Assembly: GCA_003415625.1 (NCBI GenBank)
Contig: PYIU01000003.1
Span: 1 to 64,000 of the forward strand
Reading direction: 5' to 3'
DNA from: Aquanectria penicillioides
Taxonomy: Eukaryota > Ascomycota > Sordariomycetes > Hypocreales > Nectriaceae
DNA length: 64,000 nt
The stretch's first letter is position 1; the number at the start of each line of letters is the position of its first letter. The notes under the pieces are model-generated. The model did no database searches. It was not told where the DNA came from and saw nothing but the letters and a program-made list of their open reading frames with translations. Shown here piece after piece: positions 27,400 through 39,376 of the stretch. Made by a program: the position numbers and the translations under genes.

Positions 27400-30200
27400 T
27401 CCTAAAGAGTAAGTTTCTTTAGACTTTTATAACTTTCAACCCAATATAATAAACCTTTCTTTATGCACTATTATAATAGACTATACATTAAGAATATACT
27501 AAAACTATTACTTTAAAAATTAAAAAGAAGAATAATTATTATTAATACTATAAAACTTTACTTAAATATTAAAAATAAAATATAGAATTAAACTTTAAGT
27601 AATAGAAATAAATAATAAGCTTTAAAAGAGCAATTTAGTCTATATATAGCTAGATTAAAAAGAAATAGCAGTAAAAGAAAGTGCCCCTTAAATACAGCAA
27701 TAGAATAGATTAAAAGAACATTCTAAAAGGGTAGTAAAAGAGAAAATAAAAGTTCTTATAATTAAAAGTAGTCTACTAGCTAAACTATAGCTAAAAATAG
27801 TAAGAATAGTAGTATATCTATTAAACTAAACTTTAAAATAGGGACTTAAGTGAAAAATACTATATAAAAGCTTCTTTTTATTAATTTAAAGCTTAAATAA
27901 AAATTGCAAGCTATAAATTACTTACCTTAAGACAATCGATTGTAAATTATTTGCAATAACTAAAAATGCTTAATTAAAGAAGAATTAACTTATATTTAGA
28001 ACAAGCCTAAAGGCTTAAATAGATTATTTTATAGAATACAATTCCTAAAACCTCTTTTATATTTAAAATCCAATTATTAATTAAGTGTATATAACTTAAA
28101 ATATTATCTTTAATAAAGAAGACCTCTTTTTAGCAAGCAATACTAAAATAAAAGAAACTATAGGTAAAAAGACCCTTAAAGAAATACAAATATAAATAAA
28201 AGCTCTTCTTAATGCTAAGTAAATTAATTAAGTAAATAATACTAATTAACTATAAAATAAGCTTTAAACTACTAAAACAAGCCTTTAAAATATAGTTAAA
28301 GACTTAAAAACTAAAAAGGAAAAGGATATAGATAAACTATAAATTAAAGATAAAAAATACACTTAACTATAGTTTAAACCCTTTCTAACTCCACTAAAAA
28401 GTCCAGCTTCTACCTTTTTAGCTTTAGCAATAAAACAAAAAGGAAAACACCTAATACCCCTAATACTAAACACTAGCTTATAAAGGGAATAGATTAAGCT
28501 CTATTAAGCCTTCTTTATAGAAATAAAAGCTATACTATTTAAAAAATGCAAAAATACTATTATAATTAAGGCAATATATACTAAAATTAAATATAAAAAG
28601 TATAAACTAAAATATAAGCTATAAAAGAATAAAATAGACCTTATTTAAAAGAAATAAAAACTTTATTAAAAGAACCTACCTTAGGTATTAAATTCTTATA
28701 GAAATATTCTTAGGCATAAGTTTAAGGCTATATTTCTAAAAGTAAAGAAAATACACTTAAAGAATTACTAATAAATAAAGTCTTAAATTAAAATACCAAA
28801 AAGCAAAATTAAGTTTTATAATTTATAATTTATTAATTATATATAAATTTATATATATAAGTTCAATAAATATAAATACTTATAGAAATATAAAGCTAAA
28901 CTTATTGTTTAAGGAGATTAATAGCAAAAGGCAAATTCTAAAGAAATATATACTATTATACTAATAGGAAAATTATTTAAAACCCTACTTGCAATTACAA
29001 TAAGGTTTAATCTTAAGATACTACAATTTAATATAATAAATGCATTTATAAATGCAAAACTGCTAATAGATATATTTATAAAACCTCCACTAAAATATAA
29101 AGAGGGCAAAAATAAAGGCTAAATGCTATTACTTAAAAAAGCACTTTATAAACTAAAAATCATACCTCTTTTATAGCAAATAGAGCTTAAAACAATATTA
29201 TAAAATATTAATTTTAAACTAATCCTTTATAAACTGTATTACTATAATAGAAATAGAGTTTTTATCTTCTTTTATATAGATAATATTATAATAATATATA
29301 CTAAAAGATATAAATAAATTGTAAATAAAGCAATTATAGGTTTAAAGTTAAAATATAAATTAACTGGCAAAAGCAAGCTACAATAGTTTCTTAGGATAAA
29401 GATTATTTAAAAATAAAATTAGAAATTAATTTAGGTAACTTAAAACTTATACTTAAAGAAAATTTATAAATTACATACTTTAGATAAAGGAAATGCAATT
29501 TTAATAAAGAAAATAAAACTCTTTTTAAATAAGTAAATTACTAAATAAAATACAATAAACTAATATAAATAAATAATTAGCTTAATCCTTTATATAGCAA
29601 TTATTACTCAACTAAACATTATATTTACTATATTATATCTTATAAGATTTATAATAAATCTAAAGGAACTATATATAAAGGCAGTAAATTAAGTATTATA
29701 TTATCTTTATGCAATTTATTTTCTTGCTTTATAGCTTAAAGGTAAAGATAACTTCTTAATATATAGTAATATATCTTTTATTAATAATACATTAAATTAA
29801 AAAAGTTTATAAGTATATGCAATAAAACTTTTTAATAGATTAATTAAATAGTATATAAATAAATAAAATATAGTTATAATATTAACTATAGAGGCAGAAC
29901 TGCTTGCTCTCTCTTAAGCTATAAAAAAAGGACTCTATTAATAAAGACTATTTATAGAACTTAAAATTAAGCTTTAGAATCCTATTTTAAAACTTATTTA
30001 TAATAATTAATAGATAATTAAACTTATTTAAAATCCTTTTAAGAAATTAAAGATTAAGCTTAAATACATTAATATATATAATTATTAGCTAAAGCAATTT
30101 ATAATAGTAAGAACAATCTCTATTTTATATAAATAAAATGCAAAATTAATAGCTAATAGTCTAATAAAGCTATTATAAGGCAAAACCTTTCTTAAAAGCT
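27400..30200 (+). pseudogene. pol remnant of Copia copy 1: integrase, RT, RNase H
   Basis: Integrase C-terminal core is visible at about 27682-27830 (AP.IQQ.NRLKEH..., then LLAKLWLKIVRIVVYLLN, matching the Copia APxxPQQNGxAER and LWxxAxxxAxYLxNR pattern). RT shows QFNIINAFINAKL at 29023 and FYIDNIIIIY near 29270, the YVDD box with the second Asp changed to Asn. RNase H starts at 29889 (EAELLAL) and runs to about 30190. Many in-frame TAA/TAG; inactive. Confidence 0.82.
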
Positions 30201-31199
30201 AAAAATAACTTAAACTTATAGACTTAATAAAATGCATTTAAATACAATAAAGTTAAGATTTATAAAAACATACAATTAAGAAAATACTAAAAGGCTTATA
30301 GCTTTAATATTTAATATTATAAAAATAGTAAAGGAATAAAGTATTAATACAATAAAATTCATTAATTTAACACTACTATAATAGCTATTAGCCAAAAGGC
30401 AAAATAATAAAATAAGCTATAAAATAGCAAAATAAACTTTAAAATAATTTTAATTATTTTATCTACTAAAAACAAAAGTCTTTAGTAAATAGAAAGGTGC
30501 CTATAATGCACTTACCTAATATAACTTTAATAGCAATGCATTGCTTATTCTTTTCCTACAATATAAAAATTAATTTTATAGTTTAAAATATAAAAATAAA
30601 GTGCTAAATTAAACTCTTACCTTCTTTATAATATTATCTTTTTAAATATAATCTAAAAAGAATAGCACTATAAAAAAAGCAGCAAAAGGACTATTTTATA
30701 ACTTAAATTAATAAAATAAAATGCAAAACAATAATACAAATATACTTATATAGGGCAGCAATAGCCATTAGGGTTATAGCACTTATAGCACTGCCCTAAG
30801 GTACTAAAATACTCCTAATATTTTCTATTGCTTTAGCCTATAAAGGCCAATAATAAATAAATAAAGTAAGGTATAAGCCACTACTAAAAGGCACTATATA
30901 AAGCAAAACAGTTAAATAAAGCTTAAAATTTAACTTAAAAATACTTATAATTTAGCAGCACATTTAGCTACAGCAAAAAGTTCTTTTGCCTAAGCTATAT
31001 AAATAGCTTAGGCCTATATATAACCCTACTATTAATTTATACCGCTAAAATAAAGTTAGCAATATATAATTTAATTTTAAGCTATAAAATAACTTATAGT
31101 AAAGGCAATAAAGAGTTAATAGAGGGGGGGATAGCTTATTAAATAAATTATTACTATTATAAGTAATTAATAAGAAAAGAGCTATAAAATCTAAAAATA

Positions 31200-31267
31200 A
31201 ACTATAAAATTTAATTTTAAATTGCAAAATTTAATTCTAAACTATAAAATCAACTTATAATATAGTG

Positions 31268-31311
<44 letters not shown>
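31200..31311. repeat. 21-bp-type minisatellite and (TA)n in Copia 3' region
   Basis: Two to three copies of a unit like AAATTGCAAAATTTAATTT, followed by a (TA)n tract at about 31267-31311. The same arrangement occurs at 37250-37350 and 45130-45250 in the other Copia copies, so it belongs to the element's 3' untranslated region. Confidence 0.8.
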
Positions 31312-31313
<2 letters not shown>

Positions 31314-31391
31314 CTAAAATAACCACAGTTAATATATATAAATTAAAGACTAAAAACACTATAAAAATGCATATATAAAATTGTATTAAAG

Positions 31392-31595
31392 CTAAAAAAA
31401 AAAGAAAGAAAAGAAGTTTAAAATAAAGGAATAAATCGCTTTATTTATAGGTAAGGATCCTTCTATAAAAACAAAAAGTAAAATTAAAGTAAAGTAATTT
31501 AAAGAACGCTTTTTATTATAATTCACAACCATTCTATTATTTCTATCTATTAAATAAATAGCATTTATAAAGTAATTAAAAATGCCTATATGCAA
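31392..31595 (-). other. antisense 67-codon ORF in Copia 3' region
   Basis: Open on the minus strand, between RNase H and the 3' LTR. The same 67-codon ORF is open in copy 3 (45332-45535) with about 13 substitutions and no length change; in copy 2 the equivalent region carries stops. Hydrophobic with a basic patch (NKKRSLNY). No family recognised; conservation may simply reflect common descent. Confidence 0.35.
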
Positions 31596-31757
31596 TAATA
31601 AACATTAAGCAAATAATACTAATAAAAACGCAATAAATACAAAAATAAAATAGAAGTATAAAATAAAAATAAAAAGCTATAAATAAAGTATAAAATCAAT
31701 AAATAAATAGTAAATAAAAAATATATTAAACCTGCCTTTAGTAAATTTAAGGGGGTA

Positions 31758-31981
31758 TATTAAACCTAAGGTATTCTATATATAAGGAAATACTAAAATG
31801 CACTTTAGATTATAGAAACAAAGCTTAAAATAATTAAATAAAGGTTATATAAATATAATATAGCTCTATTAGGTCTAGTGCAACCCAACCCCTCTTTTAA
31901 AGCCTAAGCAATAAAGTAAGGCTAGGAGGGACAAAAAGAAAACAAAAATACACACAATTACACAACTAGTTTAGTTCAATA
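31758..31981 (+). repeat. 3' LTR of Copia copy 1
   Basis: 224 bp, starts TATTAAACC, ends AGTTCAATA, immediately followed by the duplicated TATAC. Differs from the 5' LTR almost only by transitions. Confidence 0.92.
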
Positions 31982-31994
31982 TATACTATAGGCC

Positions 31995-32055
31995 TATTGC
32001 AGGGAGTGGGGCGCCATCCCAGCGCCGCCGGCTGGCGGCCGGCCAGCTGCTAGCT
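31995..32055. other. GC-rich structured island in outer Gypsy leader
   Basis: About 60 bp of very high G+C in the middle of DNA with over 80% A+T. It contains overlapping hairpins: GCCGCC-GGCT-GGCGGC and GCTGGC-GGCCG-GCCAGC, and GGCGC...GCGCC just before them. It lies in the long leader between 5' LTR and gag of the outer Gypsy element, next to the Copia target site. It could be a dimerisation or packaging structure rich in CpG and so poor in CpA targets for RIP, or DNA acquired after RIP. The inner copy has lost this segment. Confidence 0.7.
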
Positions 32056-33091
32056 ATTTAAGTGCTATTATTATTATTTCTCAATCTTTACAAATGCGCC
32101 CAATTCCTTTCCTTTTCTTCCTTCCTTATACACCTCTATAAGAGCTTCCTATTGCCTTTAAGTATACACTTTACTAATGCATTATTTGCATAGAATACCT
32201 AAATTGCATTTAATTAAATATTCCCTTTATTTTTTTATTTAAGGGCATTAGTAAATTATAATTATTAGGATTCCTATAATAAGTATTTTAATATATATAT
32301 ATAAAGGAGTATAGGCTAGCTGCCTAACTCTTAGGGTTATAAATTGCAATAAAATAATATATATATATAATAAAAGAATAAAATAATAAAATAAATTAAA
32401 ATATATATTAAAATAATTAAAAAAAGTAAAGAAAAGAAATAGTAGTATTATATTTAATAAGGCTTTATTTTAATAAATTTAAATTAGCTTTTTAAAGTTA
32501 ATAATAATAAATAAAGTAATTAATTAAAATAGTAATAAGTATATATATATGCCCTTTAGCTAAAGTCTAAAGATTAATAAAAATAATAAAAATTTTCTAT
32601 TCCCTATAATTAATTAAGAGTTAAATAATCTTTTTCTTTCTTTTCCTTTTTCTTTCTTAATTTATAAATTAAGCTTTTAGTAGTCTTAAGTATACTTTAA
32701 TATTTAAAAGTATTTAATTAAATACTTATATATTATTTATACTATTGTTTTACTTTATATGCCTTTATACTAATATATTAGTATTATATTAGATTATTAA
32801 ATTTTTCTATATATTTGCTTTAGCTATAGTAATAGGTTTTCTTTTTTTAAAATGTAAATTTATATTAATATCTTTACTTACCTTTAGTATTATTTTTAAT
32901 CTTAATGCTCTCTATTTTTATAGAAGTAATAGGTTTTTTAGTATCTAGAAATTCTTAAATCTTTACAATTAATTATCTACTACTTCTTTAGGTTCTTAAT
33001 AATAGCTTAAAAGTATTATTAAAGAGTTTAATTAAATACTTTAGTATCTTTTTAAATAACTTAAAGGCTTCTCTCTATTATAACCTTTAAA

Positions 33092-33474
33092 TGTATTAGT
33101 AGATAGGAATATTAGCTAAAATACACACCCTACCCAAAAGGGTATAGGGTAAGTAGGTTTAATTAAAGATTAAATAGCCTTTTTAAGCAATTGCAAATAA
33201 CTTAAAAGAGTATTAAAGCATTTAATTAAATGCTTTAAAGTATCCCTTAAAGAAAAGAAAGAAAGAAAATAGAGCAGAAAGTTATAAATAAAGTAATATT
33301 ATAAGGGGCTGCATTAAAACTTCAATAGGATCTAAATACAAGGAATTTAGAATTTTAAAAATAAAAATTAATTAAAGAAAACTGCCTATTTATTTCCTAT
33401 ATCTTTAAGGTCCCTTTTATCTTCTTAACCAACCTAATAATAGATTGATCTATATTACTCTAGACCCTAACTTA
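33092..33474 (-). repeat. 5' LTR of outer Gypsy element
   Basis: 383 bp in minus orientation, so its 5' end is at 33474; followed by ATAC at 33475-33478, matching 1388-1391. Contains GCATTTAATTAAATGC at 33218-33233. Confidence 0.93.
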
Positions 33475-33478
33475 ATAC

Positions 33479-35782
33479 TTTATATAAATAGTAGTTAAAG
33501 AAAAATTATTAGTTTTTGCCTTACTTACCTTCTTTTTTATATAACTCTTTAAACTAATACTAAAATGCCTTATTTAAAAGATAGGCTATAGTTAAATAGT
33601 TATTACTTTTAAACTCTTTATCTATTAAGCATTTACTATTATATATATTATTTTATAGTAGCTCTTCTTTATAGTTAGTTAAGAAAGCTATATACTTCTA
33701 TATATTATGCTTCTCTTTTTATAACCTTTATTCCTTAAAGTATTAATCTTTAGCTTAATATCTTTTATCTTTTAAGTATTTAATAAAAAAATACCCTTTT
33801 TTACTATATATATAATACTTCTTCTTTTAAAATAGGCTGCTTTAGGTATAGCTATAGTTATATTCTTATCTATACTTTTTATTATAATTATAGCAGTAGA
33901 ATTTGCAATTTAGGATATATTAGTTTAATATACTTATAATTAATTAATATTATAATGTTTTAATTAAGAATTAAAGTTATAAGTATAATTCTTTAAATTT
34001 CTTTATAGAATTAAATAATATAAATACTAGCTTAAGAATATTATAGTATATTTAAATTATATTTATAATTAATTAATCTTTGCCTATATAATTAAGATTA
34101 AATACTCTTTAATAAAGTTAAAGCTTATTAAATAAAGACTATAGGACTTCTATTATATTCTTTTCTTTATATATTTTATTATTCTTTATAATATTAAATA
34201 TAAAAAAGCTTTAGTTTATATAGTAGTATTACTAATTAATCTCTATATTAAAGTAGCTCTTTATCTATTTATATATTTCTATAAAGATTAGATTATAGCT
34301 AATATAGTAAATAAAGTAATTGCTTGCTTATTTATTAAGAATTATTAAGAATAATATATAGAATTAAAATAGTTTTATTTTAATTATTAAGTATATATTA
34401 AGAAAGTACTAGATTTTATTGTTTAAGATATTATATATATCTTTTATATAGTTCTTCTTTTTATTTTATATTTTTATAAAGTAGACAGCCTTTATTAAAT
34501 TTAGCTTTTTATTTAAAACCTTAATTAAAGGAATTATTTAATATAGTAAGGTATTATTAGTATTATTCTATATACTTATTATTTTAAAAGGAGGGGTTAT
34601 TTATTTTATAAAGATATTTATGCTTATATTGCTTATTTCTTTACCTTTCCTAAAGGGCATTTCTTATATTAATCTTTTATTTTTTAACTTTAATTCTTTC
34701 TCTTTACTGCTCTATTCTTTTTCCTTATTATTATTAGGCATAGGGTTTAGCAATATTAAGGTTAATATTATTTAAGATATTATCTTTTAGATAGTAAGAA
34801 TCTTTTATTATTATTAATATACTGCTATATTTAGATATACTTTTAATTTATATAGTATATCTTTATTCTATATAGGGAATTCCTTTACCTTTAGTAGCTC
34901 TATAAGGATTATATTAATCTTTATATTCTTCTTTTCTATATAGATTCCTTTATAGTAAAGTATATTCCTTAGGCTTCTTTATATAAAGATCTTTAGTTAG
35001 AAGAAATTATTAGCGCTTTAATCCTAAAAATTTTTAGTAAAGTAATTTAATTGCTTTTCTTTTAAAAGAGTTCTTTCTGCCTTATAATTAAGGATGCATT
35101 TAAGGGCATATATATTATATTCTATCTTAATGCTCTTTACTTTCTTCTTAAATAAACAATAAAGACTAGTTTAGTTAATTAAATCTATCTTTATCCTTAT
35201 AATTTTAATTAATTTAAAGCATTCTATTTATTCCTTAATTATTAATTAAATCTTATTGCTTTTATTTATCTTTTATATAGATATAATACTATATATTATA
35301 TATTTCTTATTGTTTAGTATATTTAGTAGTATTATAAGGTTCTATTAGTATATTATATACAAACATTATATATTATAGTATGCAATAGGGCATGCCTTAA
35401 AGGGTTAATTAAGACTTCTTTAGTATATATTTTAAATAGGTAGTATAAATAGCTTATTAATTATCTTTTTGCTAGATTATATATTATAGCATTTAGCTTT
35501 ATATTTAAAATACATAAGGTAAGTCTCTTTTAACTTACTATTCTATATTACCTAATAGTAATATTAATTAGTATTAATAGATAGGGGTTACTATATGCAG
35601 TGGTTTTATTATATTTAATTTATTTCTATCTCTCCCTTTCTCTAGAGGATAGGCTAAAGGCATCTTCCTTATAGAAGAGCCTATTTTACATCCCTTTAAG
35701 ATAAGCCTATATCTTTAATACCTATAAAATTGAACTCTAGCGCCCTTTATAATATCTTTATTATAATATTAAGGAACTAATA
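33479..35782 (-). mobile_element. upstream part of the old LTR retroelement (probable gag side)
   Basis: This is the continuation of 128-1391: removing the outer Gypsy and one ATAC joins the two pieces. On the minus strand it precedes the integrase core, so it should hold leader, Gag and protease. Stop-suppressed reading gives protein-like stretches near 33500-33900 and 35150-35500, but no motif I can name with confidence. No LTR is visible at its right end, which abuts the truncated Copia copy at about 35783. Confidence 0.5.
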
Positions 35783-38017
35783 ATAGTAATATATCTTTTA
35801 TTAATAATATATTAAATTAAAAAAGTTTATAAATATATATTATAAAACTATTTAATAAATTAATTAAATAATATATAAATAAATAAAATATAATTATAAT
35901 ATTAATTATAAAAATAGAACTACTTGCTTCCTTTTAAGCTATAAAGAAAGGACTCTATTAATAGAGACTATTTATAGAACTTAAAGTTAAGCTTTAAAAT
36001 TCTATTTTAAAACTTATTTATAATAATTAATAAATAATTAAATTTATTTAAAATTCTTTTAAAAAATTAAAGATTAAGCTTAAATATATTAATATATATA
36101 ATTATTAGCTAAGGCAATTTATAATAGTAAGAATAATCTCTATTTTATATAAATAAAGTATAAAATTAATAGCTAATAATTTAATAAAACTACTATAAGG
36201 TAAATTACTTTTTAAAAGCTAAAATTAACTTAAACTTATAGATTTAATAAAATGCATTTAAATATAATAAAGTTAAGATTTATAAAAATATATAATTAAG
36301 GAAATACTAAAAGGCTTATAGCTTTAATATTTAATATTATAAAAATAGTAAAGAAATAAAGTATTAATATAATAAAATTTATTAATTTAATGCTACTATA
36401 ATAGCTATTAGCTAAAAGGTAAAATAATAAAGTAAGCTATAAAATAATAAAATAAACTTTAAAATAATTTTAATTGTTTTATTTATTAAAAATAAAGGTC
36501 TTTAGTAAATAAAAAGGTATTTATAGTGCATTTATTTAATATAATTTTAATAATAATATATTACTTATTTTTCTTTTATAATATAAAAATTAATTTTATA
36601 GTTTAAAATATAAAAATAAAGTATTAAATTAAACTTTTATTTTCTTTTTAATATTATTGCCTTAAATATAATTTAAAAAAAACAATACTATAAAAAGGGC
36701 AGTAAAAAGGCTATTTTATAATTTAAATTAATAAAATAAACTATAAAACAATAAAATAAAATATAAAATAATAAAATAAATACACTTATATAGGGCAGTA
36801 GCTACTACTAAAGTTATAGTGCTTATAGTATAGCCTAAGGCTACTAAAATGCTTTTAGCACTTACTATTACTCTAGCCTATAAGGGCTAATAATAGATAA
36901 ATAAAGCAAGGCATTAGCTGCTATTAAAAGGCACTATATAAAGCAAAACTATTAAATAAAGCTTAAAAATCAATTTAAAAATACTTATAGTTTAGTAGTA
37001 TATTTAGCTATAGCAAAAAGTTCTTTTGCTTAAGCTATATAAATAGCTTAGGCCTATATATAACTTTACTATTAATTTATATTGCTAAAATAAAATTAGT
37101 AATATATAATTTAGTTTTAAGCTATAAAATAACTTATAGTAAGGGCAATAAAGAATTAATAAAAATAAAGAATAGCTTATTAAATAAATTATTACTATTA
37201 TAAATAGTTAATAAAAAAAGAGCTATAAAACCTAAAAATAAACTATAAAATTTAATTTTAAATTATAAAATTTAATTTTAAACTGCAAAATTTAATTTTA
37301 AACTATAAAATTAACTTATAATATAGTATATATATATATATATATATATCTATTAAAATAATTATAGTTAATATATATAAATTATAAACTAAAAATACTA
37401 TAAAGATATATATATAAAATTTATATTAAAGCTAAAAAAAGAAGAAAGAAAAGAAATTTAAAATAAAGAAATAAATTACTTTATTTATAGATAAGGATTC
37501 TTCTATAGAAATAAAAATAAAATTAAAGTAAAGTAATTTAAAGAATGCTTTTTATTATAATTTATATTTATTTTATTATTTTTATTTACTTAATAAAAAG
37601 CATTTACAATATAATTAAAAATGCCTATATATAGCAATAAACACTAAATAAATAATACTACTAATAGGCACTAAATATAAAAGTAAAATAAAAGTATAAA
37701 GTAAAGATAGAAAGCAATAAATAAAGTATAGAATTAATAAATAAATAGTAAATAAGAAATATAATAGATCTATCTTTAGTAAATCTAAAGGGGTATATTA
37801 AACCTAAGGTATTATACATATAGGGAAACATTAATATACACTTTAGATTATAGAAATAAAGCTTAAAATAATTAGATGAAAGTTATATAAATATACTATA
37901 GCTTTATTAGGTTTAGTGCAGCCTAACCCCTCTTTTAGAGCCTAAGCAATAAAGTAAGGCTAAAAAGAAGAGAAATAAAAACAATACATATAATTATATA
38001 ACTAGTTTAGTTTAATA
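35783..38017 (+). mobile_element. 5'-truncated Copia copy 2
   Basis: Homologous to 29763-31981 of copy 1: it begins inside RNase H and runs through the 3' region to a full LTR (37796-38017). The 5' four kilobases are absent. Strongly AT-biased relative to copies 1 and 3. No matching target duplication, as expected for a truncated copy. Confidence 0.9.
37796..38017 (+). repeat. 3' LTR of truncated Copia copy 2
   Basis: 222 bp, starts TATTAAACC and ends AGTTTAATA; same family as 25215-25438. Confidence 0.9.
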
Positions 38018-38029
38018 ATATTAAGTAAG

Positions 38030-38245
38030 AGTTTATATTAAGCAAAAGGGCTGCTTAGGCTATATTAATTTTACCCCTAAGGGTAAAATTAAGCATAAGT
38101 TTATACTAAAAGAAAGAGCGCTACTTAAGCTATATTAATTTCACCCTTAAGGGTAAAATCAATCTTTAGGTTAGGCCAAAAGAGAAGGCTCCTTATCTAT
38201 ATTAACTTTTTGCCTTTAGGGGCAAAATTAATATAGCTAGCCTAG
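38030..38245. repeat. three imperfect ~70-bp tandem units, each with a hairpin
   Basis: Each unit runs GTTTATA(C/T)TAA...GCTATATTAATTT followed by a palindrome: ATTTTACCC-CTAA-GGGTAAAAT at about 38070, TTTCACCC-TTAA-GGGTAAAAT at about 38137, and TTTTTGCC-TTTAG-GGGCAAAAT at about 38200. Loop and flanks vary more than the stems, and paired changes (TACCC/GGGTA against TGCC/GGCA) keep pairing. Origin unknown. Confidence 0.7.
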
Positions 38246-38283
38246 CCCTAAAAGGGGGGCTAAAAAAGATTTAAGTTTAATAA

Positions 38284-38370
38284 AAAAAGATAAATAAATA
38301 GATAGATAGATAGATAAATAGATTAATTATAATAATAATAATAATAATAATTATTATTATTATTATTATC
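38284..38370. repeat. GATA and AAT/ATT microsatellites
   Basis: (GATA/AATA)n at about 38289-38322 is followed by (ATA)n running directly into (ATT)n at about 38330-38370, which makes a roughly 40-bp perfect inverted repeat. Confidence 0.85.
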
Positions 38371-39152
38371 TTACTTTTACTTTTGCTTCTTTTCTTTTTT
38401 ATTACTTTTTTTCTATTTTTTTTTCTCTTTCTTTCTTTCCTTTAACTTTTAACTTTAACCTAATAGCTAAATACTAATTTAGCCCCTATAATTAAATGCC
38501 TTAATAAATAAAAGCAAAAGCTTAATAATCTAAAAGTAAATTACTTAAAAGAATAAAAAGTCTATTTTTTATTATTATTATTATTATTATTAATATTTAT
38601 ATTAAGGTTAATCTTATTAATTAAGTAAAGCAAAAAATTAAGGATTATATAAAGATTAATAGTATTATTAACTATAAAAGCAATAGCCTATTATTATATT
38701 AGCTAAAGCAAATATTTAACAATATAATATAGAGAAATTATATAGAGTTATAAGTATTTTTGCAATTAATATATTATTTATAGCACTTAATGCATTTATT
38801 AAAAAAAATAGTTAATTATTAAAGGTTTAAAATTAATAAAAGGGTATTTCTTAAATGCATTAATAGTAATATAAATATAATAAAGGTATATAAAGGCAAT
38901 AAAGTATATAAAAGCTATTGCAATAAAAATATAGATAAAGTATAATAGAGATAAAGGGGAAGATAAGGCAAAACAGTAAAGAAATTAGGCTAATAAGTAA
39001 AAAAAGAATAAAATTATTATAGGCGCAAAAGAGTAAAGGAAAAATACATAAAAAGAAGAGATATATAAGGGAAAAGAAAGCAAAATAATAGTAAGGCTTA
39101 AAAGTTAAAAATAAATAAATAATATAAAGCTATAATAGCTAGTACTAGCTGG
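38371..39152. other. AT-rich stretch, no gene seen
   Basis: Pyrimidine-rich start, then AT-rich DNA with no open frame and no match to the Gypsy or Copia families here. A stop-suppressed plus-strand reading near 38600-39100 ends in a Lys/Arg-rich tail, which would fit a degraded transposase, but there is no diagnostic motif. Confidence 0.4.
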
Positions 39153-39376
39153 TGTTAAACCTAAGGTATCCTATATATAGGGAAACACTAGGACGCACTT
39201 TAGATTATAGAAATAAAGCTTAAAATAATTAAATAAAGGTTATGTAAATATAATATAGCTCTATTAGATCTAGCGCAACCTAACCCCTCTTTTAGAGCCT
39301 AAGCAATAAAGCAAGGCTAGAAGGGATAAAAAGAAAATAAGAATACATATAATTATACAACTAGTTTAGTTCAACA
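39153..39376 (+). repeat. 5' LTR of Copia copy 3
   Basis: 224 bp. Compared with the 3' LTR, the differences I can see are all transitions, the 5' copy being more AT-rich. Confidence 0.93.

Larger units (their letters stand above)
25215..31981 (+). mobile_element. Copia LTR retrotransposon (copy 1), RIP-degraded
   Basis: 6,767 bp with 224-bp LTRs at 25215-25438 and 31758-31981. The family LTR is TGTTAAACC...GGTTTAACA, here RIP-altered to TATTAAACC at the 5' end. A perfect 5-bp duplication TATAC flanks it (25210-25214 and 31982-31986). It sits in the leader of the outer Gypsy element. Integrase comes before reverse transcriptase, so it is Ty1/Copia. A G-run (GGGGG, 31751-31755) precedes the 3' LTR as the polypurine tract. 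Confidence 0.93.
1392..33474 (-). mobile_element. outer Gypsy LTR retrotransposon, RIP-degraded, split by two nested insertions
   Basis: Two 383-bp LTRs in the same (minus) orientation lie at 33092-33474 (5') and 1392-1774 (3'). The family LTR begins TAAGTTAGGG (presumably TGAGTTAGGG before RIP) and ends AATACA. ATAC flanks both sides (1388-1391 and 33475-33478), read as a 4-bp target duplication. The element's own DNA is 33474-31987, 25214-23616 and 11199-1392, about 12.9 kb. The gaps are the Copia copy 25215-31981 and the inner Gypsy copy 11200-23611. Compared with the inner copy nearly all differences are transitions; this copy is the more AT-rich, as expected for the older host of the nest. 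No intact ORF survives. Confidence 0.92.

Noticed and set aside
28918..29109. 63-codon minus-strand ORF, also seen at 42857-43048
   Set aside because: It is the shadow of the Copia reverse transcriptase on the plus strand (INAFINAKL region); conservation between copies follows from that.
31045..31227. 60-codon minus-strand ORF
   Set aside because: Low-complexity AT-rich Copia 3' region; no equivalent ORF of the same length is open in copy 3.
38030..38245. Possible CRISPR-like array
   Set aside because: Only three adjacent, imperfect units without distinct spacers, in a fungal genome.
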